Shown here one piece after another: positions 1-11,259 of a stretch of DNA of 64,000 nucleotides (positions are counted from its first letter, which is position 1; each line of letters opens with the position of its first letter). Origin of the DNA: Sarcophilus harrisii. Its lineage: Eukaryota; Chordata; Mammalia; Dasyuromorphia; Dasyuridae. Both the position numbers and the translations under genes were made by a program. The stretch is from positions 226,936,107 to 227,000,106 of the forward strand of contig NC_045428.1 of assembly GCF_902635505.1 (NCBI RefSeq), given 5' to 3'. The notes beneath the pieces were generated by a model. The model worked only from the letters and a program-made list of their open reading frames with translations, was not told the DNA's origin and ran no database searches.

Positions 1-1240
1 GACCAGAAATGATTAGATGTTCTTGGGACAACCAGAGTCTGGGGAAAGGACAAATTTTTATTAACTAAAATTGACACTGATCCTGAGTCCCATGCCTTAG
101 AACTTAGCTGAGAGTTCTTCCAGCATTTCCTTATCTTCTCTAAAAAATGATCCCATTAGAAATATGAGCAGCATCTTTTTGGCCACTTACAGGAATAGCA
201 ATATAACTGTAACTAATCAAATTCAAACTATATTTCCTAAAATTTCAAAGTTCAAAACAGCTTCTGTGCTATCTAGGAATCTTCAGGGATCTAGAAGACT
301 GGAAGACCATAGATGCTTAGTATATGTTTTTTATGCATTATCTTATGATTATTATCTATAATCAATAGACATTGGTTAAGCACTTTATATGTGCTGGGAA
401 CAATATTTGTTATTTATCAGTTTTATACTTAACAACAAAAAGAACTACATGTAGTATTCAAGCATGTTTGTCTGCCTCTGTGAAAAGACAACTCCATTGG
501 GTCAAGGTCACATAACAAAGGTTCAATGAAGTAGAGTCAGGTCCAGAGGAAGGCAAGGTTTGATCAGTCCTTATGGGCTTAGAATTGGTTTTTGATTGGA
601 TGAATCTGTGATTAGTGGAGTTCACAAATTATAGAGAAAGACCGAGCCACAGAGAGTAACTTAGCCAGTGAAAAAGTCACATGTACGTACTACCTGAGAG
701 GGTGATTGGGCTTTGATTGCCCAAGATCCAGTCCTTTTTTTTTGCTGAGGTGAGTTGGAGCTTGCTTCCTGATGGTTAAATTGAGATCAACAAAAGTATA
801 CAATATACTCCTGGCCTTTTACAAGCTTTTTCAATAGAAAAGACACAGATATGGAAAACAATTAAATAACAATAAAAGGCAATATGTGATTTGAATAATA
901 AGTACCATTACTTGTCCCTGTCAGGGAGTTCGGAGCACTGTACTACTACTTTCTCTTTTAAGGGGTCCCTCTGCTCTGAACACATACAAAGGCCTCTCTT
1001 AAGGGAAGGGATATTGGGGATGGATGACTCAGAGTCCTTGCTAGAATTATCAGACTGGGCTCACTTGACCAAAAATTCTAGCATAGCTTCTGGGTACTCT
1101 CCCAACCTAGAGTGAAGCTCACATGCAACCTAGTCCTATTTACCTCCAGCACTCCTTCACCTAAGGCAGAAAAGAATAGACATAACAGGGATAGAACATT
1201 GTGTTCATGTCTTCATAAAGACCTGAGTAGGGAGAAGATG
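1..1240. other. No recognisable gene or repeat
   Basis: Ordinary AT-rich sequence. A stretch near 375-410 resembles the worn 3' end of an L2/MIR element (aagcactttatatgtgctggga), too short to call. Open frames are short and look random. Confidence 0.4.
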
Positions 1241-1389
1241 CTGTTGGCAGTAGGGCTATTTCTCTTAGCTACACCAGATTATTTTCTTCCTATTTCTCTG
1301 ATTCTTCTTTATATATCTTTCTCTTTCTTCCCCCCCCCCCCCATCTCTCCCGCTCTCCTTCCTTATAATTCTGTATCTCTTATTTCTCT

Positions 1390-1571
1390 CTCTTTTTTTT
1401 TTTTTTTATTTAATAGCCTTTTATTTACAGGATATATACATGGGTAACTTTACAGCATTAACAACTGCCAAACCTCTTGTTCCAATTTTTCACCTCTTAC
1501 CCCGCCCCCCATCCCCTCCCCTAGATGGCAGGATGACCAGTAGATGTTAAATATATTAAAATATAAATTAG
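1390..1571 (-). mobile_element. 5'-truncated L1 3' end with perfect target-site duplication
   Basis: Minus-strand marsupial L1 3' UTR: poly(T) (its poly(A) tail) from about 1391, then the complement of ..acccatgtatatatcctgtaaataaaagg.. and the G-rich 'ctagggga' stretch. It is flanked by an identical 18-bp direct repeat, tgtatctcttatttctct, at 1372-1389 and 1572-1589. Only 182 bp were inserted. The exact duplication shows a real and fairly recent retrotransposition into the pyrimidine block. Confidence 0.9.
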
Positions 1572-2251
1572 TGTATCTCTTATTTCTCTTTCTGTCTCCT
1601 TTTTCTTTCTCTGTCTCTGTCTCTCTGTCTCTCCCTCTGTCTCTGTCGATGTATCTCTGAGTCTTTCTTCTCCCTCCTTGCTCCCTCCCTCTCTTTAATT
1701 CTCTTTCTCTGTCTTCATCTATCTCTGCCATTTCCCCTCTCCCCTCTCTTTGTCTCTGTGTCTCTCTCTTTTCTCTGTCTCTTTCTTCTCTCGGTATTTC
1801 TCCCTCCTTCTCCTTTCCTCCCTCTCTCTTTTCTTGTCTTTCCCTCTGTCTCTTTGTATGTCTCTCTCTTTCCTCTCTTCTTCTGTTTCTGTCTCTCCCT
1901 TTTCCATCCCCTTCTATCTATCCTTGTCTCTGTTTTCCCTCTCCTCCTCCTCTTCCTCCTCCTCCTCCTCCTCTCTCTCTCTCTCCCCCTCTCCCTCTCC
2001 CTTTCTCTTTCTCTCTTTCTCTCTATCTCTCTCTATCTTTCTGTTTCTTTATCTCTCTCTGTCTCTTTCTCTTTCTCTCTCTCTCTCCCCCTCTCTCTCT
2101 CTCTCTTTCTCTCTTTCTCTCATCTGTCTGCCTGCCTCTTTTTCTTCTTCCCTAATTGTCTCTGTCAATCTCTATCTCTGTCTTTCTTCCTGGCCTCTCT
2201 CATTTTCTATGCCTCTGTGTCTCTGTCTTTCTCCCCCTCTTTTCTTCTTTA

Positions 2252-2257
<6 letters not shown>

Positions 2258-2295
<38 letters not shown>
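2258..2295. repeat. (TG)19 microsatellite
   Basis: Nineteen uninterrupted TG dinucleotides, followed by an interrupted tail (catgtgtgtt). Confidence 0.95.
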
Positions 2296-2296
<1 letters not shown>

Positions 2297-2399
2297 ATGT
2301 GTGTTGTCTGTTTGCCTCCCTTTATCTCCCTCTCTCCCTCCCTCCGCCTTCTCTCTGTTTCTCTCTGTGTCTCTGTCTCTCTTTTATCCTTTCCAAGGC

Positions 2400-3340
2400 A
2401 ATCTTTTGTATGCACTTCCATTTCTGGCTCAGTAGCCAATCAAAACTGAAGAATCAAAGAGTGCCTGAGCCTGCTCTGAAGTGAGGAGCCAGGCAAGTCA
2501 TTAGGTGGCATTGGAGAAACAGGCTCATTAAATGTACATGCTCCCAGAACTGAATCCTCATTGGCTAGTCTCCTATAATACAGCCAATAAGACCTGGTAT
2601 CTAAACACTGAATTTGAGCAGCATTCTGGTTCACCCTTCTAGCATTTTAACTGCAGCAAATGTCAGTCTGAGATGGATTCAATAATAACTTGACCACCCC
2701 TGCCCTCTTCCACAGGGAAGAGCATCCCAGACAGATACCAGTACCAGGGATTGTCTGCCAGTGGCTCTTAGCAACTTAAAGACAGGAGAAGGGAATAGAA
2801 ATCTCATTTAATAAAAATGGGAGGAAGGAGTGGATTTTAAGAAATTATTGATATCTTTTATTTTTACACAACCTATACTTCCCAATATCCCTCTGCTCCT
2901 TCCAACCCAGAGAGCCATTTCTTATAACAAAGAATATAAAAAGAGGAACAGTTCAGCAAAACTAACCAATACTGCAACCAAGTCTAGCATGATATGGAGA
3001 ATCCCACATCTATAATCTACCAACTGTGCAAAGATGAGAGGAAGGTACCTTCTCATTTCTCTTATACAACCAAGTATATTTACCCCAGAAGCATAGAATT
3101 TAAATATAATTGTTTTATTGTTTCTGTTCTTTCCATTTATATTATTGTAGTCATTCTATATATATGTATATCTATAGTATATGTATCACATATATTATAC
3201 ATATTGCATATATGTATAGTTATAGTACATAAGTATTGCATATATGATTATGTGAATATACATTTTTCCAGATTGTGCTTATTTAGCTTTCCTTCAGCCA
3301 TATAAGTATTCCCTTCCTTCTCTCTTTTAAATTTTAAAAA
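2400..3340. other. No recognisable gene; AT-rich, TATG-type low complexity at 3150-3260
   Basis: The segment 2420-2800 is of mixed composition with several CCAAT-like boxes (2435, 2562, 2583) and could be a worn LTR, but no ends or matching copy were found. 3150-3260 is degenerate tatatgtata sequence. Confidence 0.35.
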
Positions 3341-3835
3341 AGTTTTATTAATGTGTTTTATTTTTATATTTACAGATTATTTTCACTTTATAAGAATTCT
3401 CTTGTAACAAAGTAAAAAAAGTTTAAGAAAAACCAATAATAGTGACTTTAGCTTAAAGTGTATACAGTATTTTACATCTGTAGCTCCCACTCATACACAC
3501 CCACTTAAAGAATGAATAAGCAAACCCGCCTGCCACTCCACCGAGAAAAAAGAAAAGCAAAGCAACTTTCTTGTAAAAACTGCAGTCAGGAAAGACAAGT
3601 TCCTTTAATGGTACTATATGTTAAAAAAAAAAAAAAAAGTTTCATTCTGCACTTTGAAGCCATTACAATTCTGATATGGATATAGCACATGCCTTCATTA
3701 ATCCTTTGAAATCACAAATGGTCATTGTAGAATCTTGATTCTTATATCTTTCAAAATTGTTTATTTTTAAGTGTCATTACTGGGAAAATTGTTCTCCTGG
3801 TTCTGCTCATTTTATTCCTTAATCATTAGTTTATA
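3340..3835 (-). mobile_element. Ancient L1 3' region
   Basis: Minus-strand match to the old marsupial L1 3' part: 'aaaccaataatagtgactttagctt' equivalents near 3430, and 'attgttctcctggttctgctcatttt' near 3789-3814, the antisense of the L1 ORF2 C-terminal region. Heavily diverged; ends approximate. Confidence 0.55.
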
Positions 3836-4259
3836 AAAATCCTCAAAAGGGTTCATTTTTATAATATTGATGTTGATGAGGTCTAACAAGTCACAAAGAT
3901 AGCTACAGAGTCATCTGGAATGAATTCACAGGCTTAACCCATCTCCCAGGTCAAGGAGCAAAATTATATTATAATTAACAAGAAGAGAGGTTGGACTTTT
4001 TTATAGGAAAGGACCCAGAGCAAGGTGTATTATGTAAATTGTGCACATCAGTAAATCAGTTGGTGGTTCTGTTTATACAAGATAGCCTTAGGAGTTGAAG
4101 TCTTATAGCTTAGCCTCCAGAGTGTATAAGCTAATGATAGGCATCAGTATAATATGGCTCTGGCAGTACAAGATAACTCTACTAGAGTTTCTTGTTCCTC
4201 TTTAGGGCTCACTCAGATATTGGGTGGGACATGATCTTTTGCTGAAGACCATTCACCCT

Positions 4260-4560
4260 ATAAATGTTATCATGTAAATTGTTCTATTTCTCCTTTCTTC
4301 ACACTGGATCAGTTTACATAAATCTTTCCATGTCCTTTTGAGATCATCGATTTCTTCCTTTCTTACAACAAGATAATAGTCTATCACATTTACACACTAC
4401 AATTTATCCAGCCATTCCTCAGTTCATAGGTTTCCTCCCAAGTTTCCCATTTTTGTTCTGTTCTGTTCTGTTTTTGCAGCACAAAAAGAGATGATATAAA
4501 TATTTTTGCATAGAAAGAAACTTTTCCTCTTTCATCTATAAGGGGGTGATGGTGGAAATG
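4260..4560 (-). mobile_element. Ancient L1 ORF2 C-terminal fragment
   Basis: Antisense of the conserved L1 tail: 'ggatcagtttacataaatctttcca', 'acaatttatccagccattcctcag' and 'gcacaaaaagagatgatataaatatttttgcat' in the usual order (read as shorter matching pieces). It overlaps the consensus region of the copy at 3340-3835, so these are two copies, not one split copy. Confidence 0.65.
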
Positions 4561-4638
4561 CTTTAATTTTCATTTAGTTATTTAGTTCAAACTTCTCTCT
4601 CTTTTTCAGCTAATGTAAGAATGACTCAAGGAAAAAAA

Positions 4639-4688
4639 TGTGTGTGTGTGTATATATATATATATATTATATATATATATATATATAC
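4639..4688. repeat. (TG)n(TA)n microsatellite
   Basis: tgtgtgtgtgtg followed by about 40 bases of TA repeats with one interruption. Confidence 0.9.
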
Positions 4689-4740
4689 ATATGCATATGT
4701 ACATACACATATAACTAGATTATTTGACTAGACTTGTTAT

Positions 4741-4876
4741 TTTTCCCTCTGAGGCAATTGGGGTTAAATGACTTGCCCAGGGTCACACAGCTAGGAAAGT
4801 GTCTGAGGCCAGATTTGAATTCAGGTGGTCCTGAATTCAGGGCTAGCGCTCTATCCATTGTGCCACCTAGCTGTCC
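4741..4876 (-). mobile_element. Marsupial CORE-SINE (MAR1/WSINE-like)
   Basis: Reads from tail to head on the plus strand: 'gaggcaattggggttaaatg', 'cccagggtcacacagctagg', 'gaattcaggtggtcctgaa', 'ctctatccattgtgccacct'. The minus-strand head is the tRNA-like start 'agctaggtggcacaatggatagagc' type. Near full length. Confidence 0.85.
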
Positions 4877-5039
4877 TAGACTTGTGATTTCTTTAGTGTA
4901 GAGAACTCTCAAAGAAGAAATTTCCTTTACCTCTTGGCATTTATACCTGCTCTCAAATTTACAGTATTAGAAAATCTTAGAAAAATCATGGATAGTTACC
5001 TATCAGATCCATAGTTAGGACAAAAGAAATGTAATTTCA

Positions 5040-5230
5040 ATTACATACGATTAAAAAGACTTTATACAAATAAATCTAATAAAACCAAGATAAAAGTGGA
5101 AATTATTAACTGGGAAAAAAGCTTTGTGCCAAGTTTCTCTGATAAAAGTATCAATTCCAAGATATATAAGAAACTTGTTCAAATTTATAAGAATAAAAGC
5201 CATTCCTCAACTGTTATACAGTAGCTTTTA
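5040..5230 (+). mobile_element. L1 ORF2 internal fragment
   Basis: Equivalent to the L1 stretch before the ORF2 C-terminal domain: '..aactgggaaaaaagctttgtgcc..tctctgataaaagtatcaattccaagatatataag..aatttataagaataaaagccattcc' (given as pieces), translating to SDKSINSKIYKKLVQIYKN. Confidence 0.65.
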
Positions 5231-5369
5231 AGGGAAGAGAAATCCAGGTTTTTATAGCTAAATGAAAAAAGCTAATAACTTAACCTAGTTCCATGCTTCT
5301 TAACTTTACCCCAATCCCGGGTCTAAGCAACTAGTGCTCTGTCCACGGAATTACCTAACGAAGCTCCTT

Positions 5370-5515
5370 CCTCTCCTTCCCCTATTTTATGGATAAGGAA
5401 GCTGACTCCTAGAGAGATGGAATGGCCTTTCCAGAACCACACAGTAAGTGGTAGAATCAAAATTCAGGCCCAAGTCCTCCAACTCCAAATCGAGTGCTCT
5501 TTTCATTGCTACAGA
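5370..5515 (-). mobile_element. Old MIR-like SINE
   Basis: 'ttatggataaggaagctgac', 'agaaccacacagtaagtgg', 'attcaggcccaagtcctcc' is the antisense MIR/THER1-type core and tail. Diverged. Confidence 0.55.
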
Positions 5516-5697
5516 TTTGAACATATTTTTTTCCAGTTCTTCAAAGGATCCTGATCCCATACGGCTCTTCAATGGTGCTGATTGCATTAATACATGACTT
5601 TTGTTAATGTAGTTTTGACCACGAGGGGGCACTAATGGCTAAGCACTTGATCCTATTTGATGTAGAAGGGTTTTGGACTCTCCCAAATACAGAACTA

Positions 5698-6075
5698 GGA
5701 TCATTACTTGGCTCTTCTCAACAATGAGGTGATTCAGGCCAATTCCAATAGGTTTGTGATGGAGAGAACTATGGAGACTGACCTTGGATCCCAATATAGT
5801 ATTTTCACCTTTTTTTGTTGTTGTTGCTTACTTTTTTTTTTCTCTCTCATTTTCCCCCCTTTGATCTGATTTTTCTTGTGCAGCATGATAAATGTGGAAA
5901 TTTGTTTAGAAGCGTTGCATATATCTAACATGTTGGATTGTTTGCTTTTTAGGGGAGGGGGAAGTTGGGGAGGGAGGGAGAATAATATGGAACACAAAGA
6001 TTTGCAAGAGTGAACATTGAAAATTATCTTTGCATGCATTTTGAAAAATAAAAAAAAAATTATAAAAAAGAAAAG
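5698..6075 (+). mobile_element. L1 3' UTR
   Basis: Carries the marsupial L1 3' signature in order: 'ctcttctcaacaatgaggtg', 'aattccaataggtttgtgat', 'agagaactatggagactga', 'tgatctgatttttcttgtgc', 'agcatgataaatgtggaaat', the G-rich tract, 'ttgaaaattatctttgcatg' and an A-rich tail. Confidence 0.85.
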
Positions 6076-6079
6076 AAAA

Positions 6080-7480
6080 AAAAACTAGAACCATTAACAC
6101 CAAATTCTCCATCATCCTCAGAGAGCCCAGTTGTCTCTCCTAGTGTATCTCTTTTGTGGGGGGCAGGGCTCATCTCCTTAGTCTAGAGTTGTGATGTGTG
6201 TGGATTTATCAAATTAAATCTGTTTTCCTCACTATTGTTTTTTTACTACTCCTCCCCCTGGGAAACCCTATTTTTTTTTTTTTTTGTTTGTTTTTTTTTT
6301 GGCTGCTACTTCAACCACACAGAGATAAGCACACCATCATGGCTTAATTATATACTATGAATATACTATGAGTTCTTCACTCACAATAATAGATGGAGAA
6401 GGAGGGGGAGGGTAACATAAATACTTTGAAAAAGACTACTGTGCCTGGCTTCTCCCACACCTATGCAGCCTCAAACTTTATAGACTACAGGCAAACACCT
6501 AGACCTACCACTATTCCCCCCTCTCCCCCTCCCCCCCATATAGCATGTTGTGTGACTTGAAGAGAGGCAGAATAAACATCTCTTGCCTCTTTTACTGCTC
6601 CCTCTTCCTCTCCCCCTCCCCTCCTCTCAAGGGAAAATTTAATTCCTACCAAGAGAGTAATCAAGAAGTTGGGGCTGGACTATTTGGTCATTGCACTCCT
6701 TAGAGAGACACCACTAGATTTTTAGACAACAAATTTCACAGGCCTCAGAGGAAAGTTAAGTAGAATCCCATAGGCTAAAAAAAAAAGTCTCTTGTCCTGC
6801 TTCAAATATTGTTTTTTTTTTAAAGCATTGGGCAATCTTTACTGCATACCTGGAGCCTCTTGTCATGTTCTTTTAGAGTCATCCCAGGTTATTAAAGTTT
6901 TAATTTCATATTGCCTCATCGCTGTTCTTAGATGACATCAAAAAGGGCTCACTTAACCAGTACCAAAAGATTCTTATTTTTCTTTTACTGTCCCTTTACA
7001 AGAGCCCATAGATATTAGTGAGACCTGAAATTAAAGCAAGGCTTTCTTTAGTAACCTCTTCCCCATTCTCAAGGTACAGAGAGTGCAATCCCTAAAGGGC
7101 TCAAACCTCTCAATCTACAACGTTTAGAACAAATGCCACGCCTTGGTGGGCCTCTTTACATTCCCATCATGCCCTCTCTGATAATTAGTATCTAGACATA
7201 TAAAACTTTCCTGAGGTTTCAGTAAATCTTTGAAAGATGCTAGTAAAACTGGCGTGGAGGAGGGGAGTGATCTGTTTTTGTCAGGATTCCATCCAACAGA
7301 GCAACCTTCACACTGATTAAAATTAGTTTGTTTTTTTTTTCCTTGAGCAGTATTGAGCAAGTAATAACTTAAAAGGACAGGTGGAGGTATGGTGAAAAGA
7401 GGAAGGCCAGTCGTAAGTTAGACATTCAATTCAATTTTTTAAAAGAATTAATCACCTACCACATTAAGATTTGGGGACAT
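6080..7480. other. No recognisable gene or repeat
   Basis: Homopolymer T runs near 6270-6300, C-rich tract at 6510-6540. No long open frame with gene-like composition and no repeat signature I could name on either strand. Confidence 0.35.
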
Positions 7481-7486
7481 AATAGA

Positions 7487-7849
7487 TGTAATCTCACCTG
7501 CTGCCCCAGCCCAATAATCCTGTCACTTTCCCTGATGGACCACATTAGAATAAATTTTATTCTAATGGGACTTTTACCTTTTTCCATGCATAATCGAATC
7601 ACAGGGACTTTTCTAAGATTGTCCAAACATATGCAAAATCTCCTCTGAGATCAGCCATTTTCCTGTTCTGCCTAATTCTTATGTTTTCTTACTTTTCTTT
7701 CTCTATATAAACTGTTGCTTCATTCTGCTAGATTGCCCCTCTCTCTTCAGGAGGAGGCTCAATGGGTACATTGCCTCTTGCCCCAAATAAATGCCCTTGC
7801 TTGATTTGGAGATGGTTTGCACCTGAATTCTTTGAAACAAGACACTACA
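7487..7849 (+). mobile_element. Possible solo LTR of an endogenous retrovirus-like element
   Basis: Starts TG and ends CA, with a TATA box (tatataaac at about 7704) and a polyadenylation signal (aaataaatg at about 7785) spaced as in a U3-R-U5 LTR. No clear flanking duplication and no internal region. Fossil; family not named. Confidence 0.35.
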
Positions 7850-7894
7850 AGTCCCACTAGTACTCCAGTATCTTTGATGTTCCTCAACACAATG

Positions 7895-7938
7895 ACCCCC
7901 CCCCCCCCCCCAAACAAAACAAAACAAAACAAAAAAAC
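7895..7938. repeat. Poly(C) and (CAAAA)n low complexity
   Basis: A run of about 18 C followed by repeated caaaa units. Confidence 0.85.
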
Positions 7939-7944
7939 CCTGTC

Positions 7945-8690
7945 CCTACCCTCAAGGAGCTTATATTATACCAGAAGATAGAGCATGTAAACATATGAAT
8001 ATAATAGAGGGGAGGGAATGAGTTGGGAAAAGAAGTGTCAGATAAAAGAGTTTTGGAAGTATTTGAGGAGAGAAGGCATTAATAATTGTGGGAATCAAAT
8101 CTTTCTTCCCAGAGCTGGCACATGATCTGAGTCTTAAAGCACCAAGGCTTCTAAAAGGATTCAGAACTGAGATAGAGGAATGTCTATCAGGACTAGGAAA
8201 CAACTTGTGCAAACAAGGAAATAGAAGATATCATCGAAGTTTGGGTTATAGTTGGTAGTAGAGTATGATTTCTAAGTAGAGTACATGAATAGGAAAGGAC
8301 AGGAAATAACTCTGGAGAAGTGGGTTAGCTTTTAAAACTAGATTAAGGCATCTATATTTTATCCTAGAGGAAGACACTTAAGATTTTTGAGCAAAGAAAT
8401 GATAGTCATACCCCTCATAGAAATATTATGTTTGTTCTGCTGGGCATATGACAATTTTTTTTCTTTTTTTCTTATTTTGCATTTAAGTTTTAAAAAATAA
8501 ATTCTTAAAAAAAAATATTGTGTAGATGGCTGCATTAAAGAAATTGGAGAGGGAAGTGAATGGAATCAGGGAGGCCATCTATATGATTACAACAGCTCTT
8601 GCAAGAGATTATAAAAGCTTGAATGAGAATGGTGGCCAGTTAAGTGAAGAGAGTATGATGGATGTGAGTGAGACCTATTATGGAGGTAGA
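7945..8690 (-). mobile_element. LINE-2 fragment
   Basis: Antisense of the L2 ORF2 3' half: 'cctcaaggagcttatattat', 'ggcacatgatctgagtctta', 'tattttatcctagaggaaga', 'aatggaatcagggaggccat'. L2 encodes an endonuclease/reverse transcriptase; this copy is old and holds no open frame of note. Confidence 0.7.
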
Positions 8691-9079
8691 ATCAGTCAAT
8701 AAGCTAACTGTAATCCAGCAAGACTCTGCTTGCCCTAAATCCGGACAGAATGTTTACTTTGGATACAGTTTTTACAAGTTAAATGTAGCAGGCTGGAAAC
8801 TCAGCACAGTGATAATGTTGAATTGTAGAAATATTATACAGTTCTAGTCAATGAATCATTTTAACTGGAAGTGATTGAATTAATTGGTTATTCTTGGAAT
8901 CCTAGAAATATTCCCTGAGAATTTCACTAAGTGGTTGGATTTAGTCTGCATTTAATCATTAGATGTGCCTATTTCTAAATATAATTTCTTTTGCATGACT
9001 TGTAGAATGTGAAACTCCCTTTCCTAAGTTTAAGCAATTCAGAGGCAAGTACTCAGCTCCTATAGGCTAGGCAATTATA

Positions 9080-9297
9080 ATAACCAGCATATTGCTCTAA
9101 GGTTTGCAAAATGCTTTATTCATATTATCTTGTTTAATCTTCATGACAATCTTGAGATGTGGGGACTATTATTATCCCCATTTTATAGATAAAGAAACTA
9201 AGGCTTGACCAGGTATCTGAGTTGGTTTTGAATTTAAGTTCAAAGACTTCTAACTGCAAGTCTAATGCTCTATTCACTGTGTCGCCCAGAAGCCTCT
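9080..9297 (-). mobile_element. MIR/THER1-like SINE
   Basis: Antisense order: 'aaggtttgcaaaatgcttta', 'cccattttatagataaagaa', 'gctctattcactgtgtcgcc'. Near full length, diverged. Confidence 0.75.
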
Positions 9298-9411
9298 AGT
9301 ATTCATTATTCCTAAGTAAAGCTCTGGACATAGACATAGAACCAATCATACAGATTTATTAAATAATTAATATACTTTTTTAGTTTTTGCCTCCATTGAG
9401 AATCTTTCCAG

Positions 9412-9582
9412 AAAAATAATAATAAGTTTTACATAGCACTTACTATGTGTCAGGGACTATACTTAGTGATTTACAATTATTATGTCATTTGATCTTCCCA
9501 ACTACCTTGGGAGGAATCTGTATTTGAATTCAGGTCTTCCTCACTCCAGATGCCCTATCCACTGCACTTAGCTGTCCCATCA
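9412..9582 (-). mobile_element. Marsupial CORE-SINE, internal part missing
   Basis: 'acatagcacttactatgtgt', 'gaattcaggtcttcctcact', 'gccctatccactgcacttag'. The segment that normally carries the 'gaggaaactgaggc' core is absent. Confidence 0.65.
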
Positions 9583-9999
9583 GAGTTTGACTAGATTTCT
9601 AGATTTCCTTGGGGGTTAATTTCCTTCTTGCAAGCAAATTAATCATCATATAGATTGTTCAGTAAAGTGGCAAATAGACATAGAGCCGGTATCTCAATCC
9701 CTTCAGCAAGAGGATAGGCAATGTATCTCACTCTTAGGTGAGGATATCCTTCCATATCTAATAATAGTTTGTTATCTGTCCATTAATAGAGGAGAAATCC
9801 AAAAGCCCAAGTATGCAAATGCTAATTCTGAGACAAATACAGATTGACTCTCACCTTTGACTGGGTACTACTTTTGTCTCTTGATGTTAGTATCTGCTGC
9901 CACCATTGCTGTCTTTGCTGCTCCTGCTCCTCTCTTCAGTACATTCTGCAGTAGATAGCATCATCCTTAGCTTGGCTCCTTTGCCCACAAGTCTGTAAT

Positions 10000-10180
10000 T
10001 GGTATGGCATGGAAGCTTTTTTCCATATTTTCCCCCCTTCTTCTTTTTCATCCTGTGGCTCTGGTTCTGGCTCTGCTTCTTAAACTTGGAAACCTTCAGA
10101 GTGTACCCCATTAACCAAAGTCATTGCCTGGTGATAACCCTATATGTCCTATAACTAGGTGTACAGCTCTGGGAAATATA
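10000..10180. repeat. Copy 1 of a duplicated sequence of unknown origin
   Basis: Shares with 10650-10830, in the same orientation, 'ctctggttctggctctgctt', 'cagagtgtaccccattaacc', 'gtcattgcctggtgat' and 'tataactaggt'. On the minus strand both open a short frame beginning MGYTLK followed by Lys/Gln-rich sequence; no known protein recognised. Copies are about 85% alike by eye. Confidence 0.75.
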
Positions 10181-10317
10181 ATCCTGTGAATTTCTTCAAA
10201 TGAATGAAGGTCTTTCAACCCCAAGCATCATAGAAAATTAATTTTAAGGGCTAGAGCTTTTTCTTCTCATTTAAATTCACACAACCCAGCTTATCCTTTT
10301 TCCTCCTTCTTTTTTAA

Positions 10318-10545
10318 TAATTAACATTTAAAGGGAACTTCAAGGTTTGCAAAGTACTTTACAAATACTATTTTATTTGATCCTCACACCATCTCCTCGG
10401 GATAGGTGTTATTATTATCATCCTTATTTTATAGATGAGGAAACTGAGGCAGTTTATAAGATGATTTACTCAGTGTTTGAGGCAGTATTTAAATTCAGGT
10501 CTTCTAGACTACAGGATTATCACCTCATCCATTGCATTACCTGAT
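10318..10545 (-). mobile_element. MIR-like SINE
   Basis: 'caaggtttgcaaagtacttt', 'ttttatagatgaggaaactg', 'aaattcaggtcttctagact', 'catccattgcattacctgat'. It lies between the two copies of the duplicated sequence at 10.0 and 10.65 kb. Confidence 0.75.
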
Positions 10546-10649
10546 TGCTTCCTTCTTCTCTTCTTTTTTCTCTACTTCTATCTCCTTCTCTTAGTCCTCC
10601 TCTTTCTCCCCCTTCTGCTATACTTCTACTCTTCCAGAAACCCTTGCTT

Positions 10650-10830
10650 GGTGGCCTTTGTCTTTTCCATATATTCCCCACTTTCTTCTTTTTCACCTTG
10701 AAACTCTGGTTCTGGCTCTGCTTCTTAAACATGGAAGCCTTCAGAGTGTACCCCATTAACCAGAGTCATTGCCTGGTGATTATCCAGTATGCCTTATAAC
10801 TAGGTATACAAGCACTGGGAAATACTGGTT
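10650..10830. repeat. Copy 2 of a duplicated sequence of unknown origin
   Basis: Direct repeat of 10000-10180 with a spacing of about 640 bp. Similarity runs from the 'ttttccatat' region through 'ctgggaaata'. Confidence 0.75.
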
Positions 10831-11059
10831 TTCATTGAATGGCCCAGCTCAAGGCTCTTTGACTCATGGTTTAGATTTGATGGTTTAGAATGAATGGAAA
10901 TAGCAATTGTTTTCTGTTTGGACCAGGAACTCTGAGGGCTTTCCACTCCCAGATTGATATTTTTGGGGGTGGTAAATTAAGCCATTTTTTGTCTCAAACC
11001 TCATCTAATCCTTAGTCATTGAATGGTTTTAGCTTCAGATTAAGTGAAATCTGGGAAAG

Positions 11060-11258
11060 ACCTTAATTTAGAAAGGCTAACGTCACCCACCACTTCATGG
11101 ATTATTTTTGTCTCTGATGACTAGAAGAGAGACTGAAGCTGACAGACTTTGCACAGTTCTGTCTCATTCAAATCTGGTTCACTCTCTCATCAAGACATCA
11201 CTATCATAATGTCATTACTTCTCTTAGAGAACAAAGGACAAACAACAACTTAATTGTA
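11060..11258 (+). mobile_element. Marsupial SINE-like repeat (family not named)
   Basis: Contains 'gactgaagctgacagacttt', 'catcaagacatcactatcat' and 'gagaacaaaggacaaacaac', an order I recognise from many marsupial loci. A second diverged copy lies at 40190-40390. Confidence 0.55.
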
Positions 11259-11259
11259 G

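Larger units (their letters stand above)
1240..2395. repeat. Pyrimidine-rich low-complexity block
   Basis: The plus strand is nearly all C and T in loose tctc, tttc, tccc and tcctcc units, including a C run at 1331-1342 and a run of tcc/tcctcc units near 1940-1990. The long open frames in it (for example 1750-2484) are Ser/Leu/Phe-rich artefacts of composition. It hosts a young L1 insert (1390-1571) and a TG microsatellite (2258-2295). Confidence 0.85.

Noticed and set aside
1750-2484. Long plus-strand open frame of 244 codons
   Set aside because: Ser/Leu/Phe-only composition comes from the C/T-rich low-complexity block; overlapping frames are equally open.
9887-10111. Minus-strand MGYTLK frame as a gene
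   Set aside because: Too short, present twice in unknown duplicated sequence, no splice or conservation evidence; kept only as a repeat finding.
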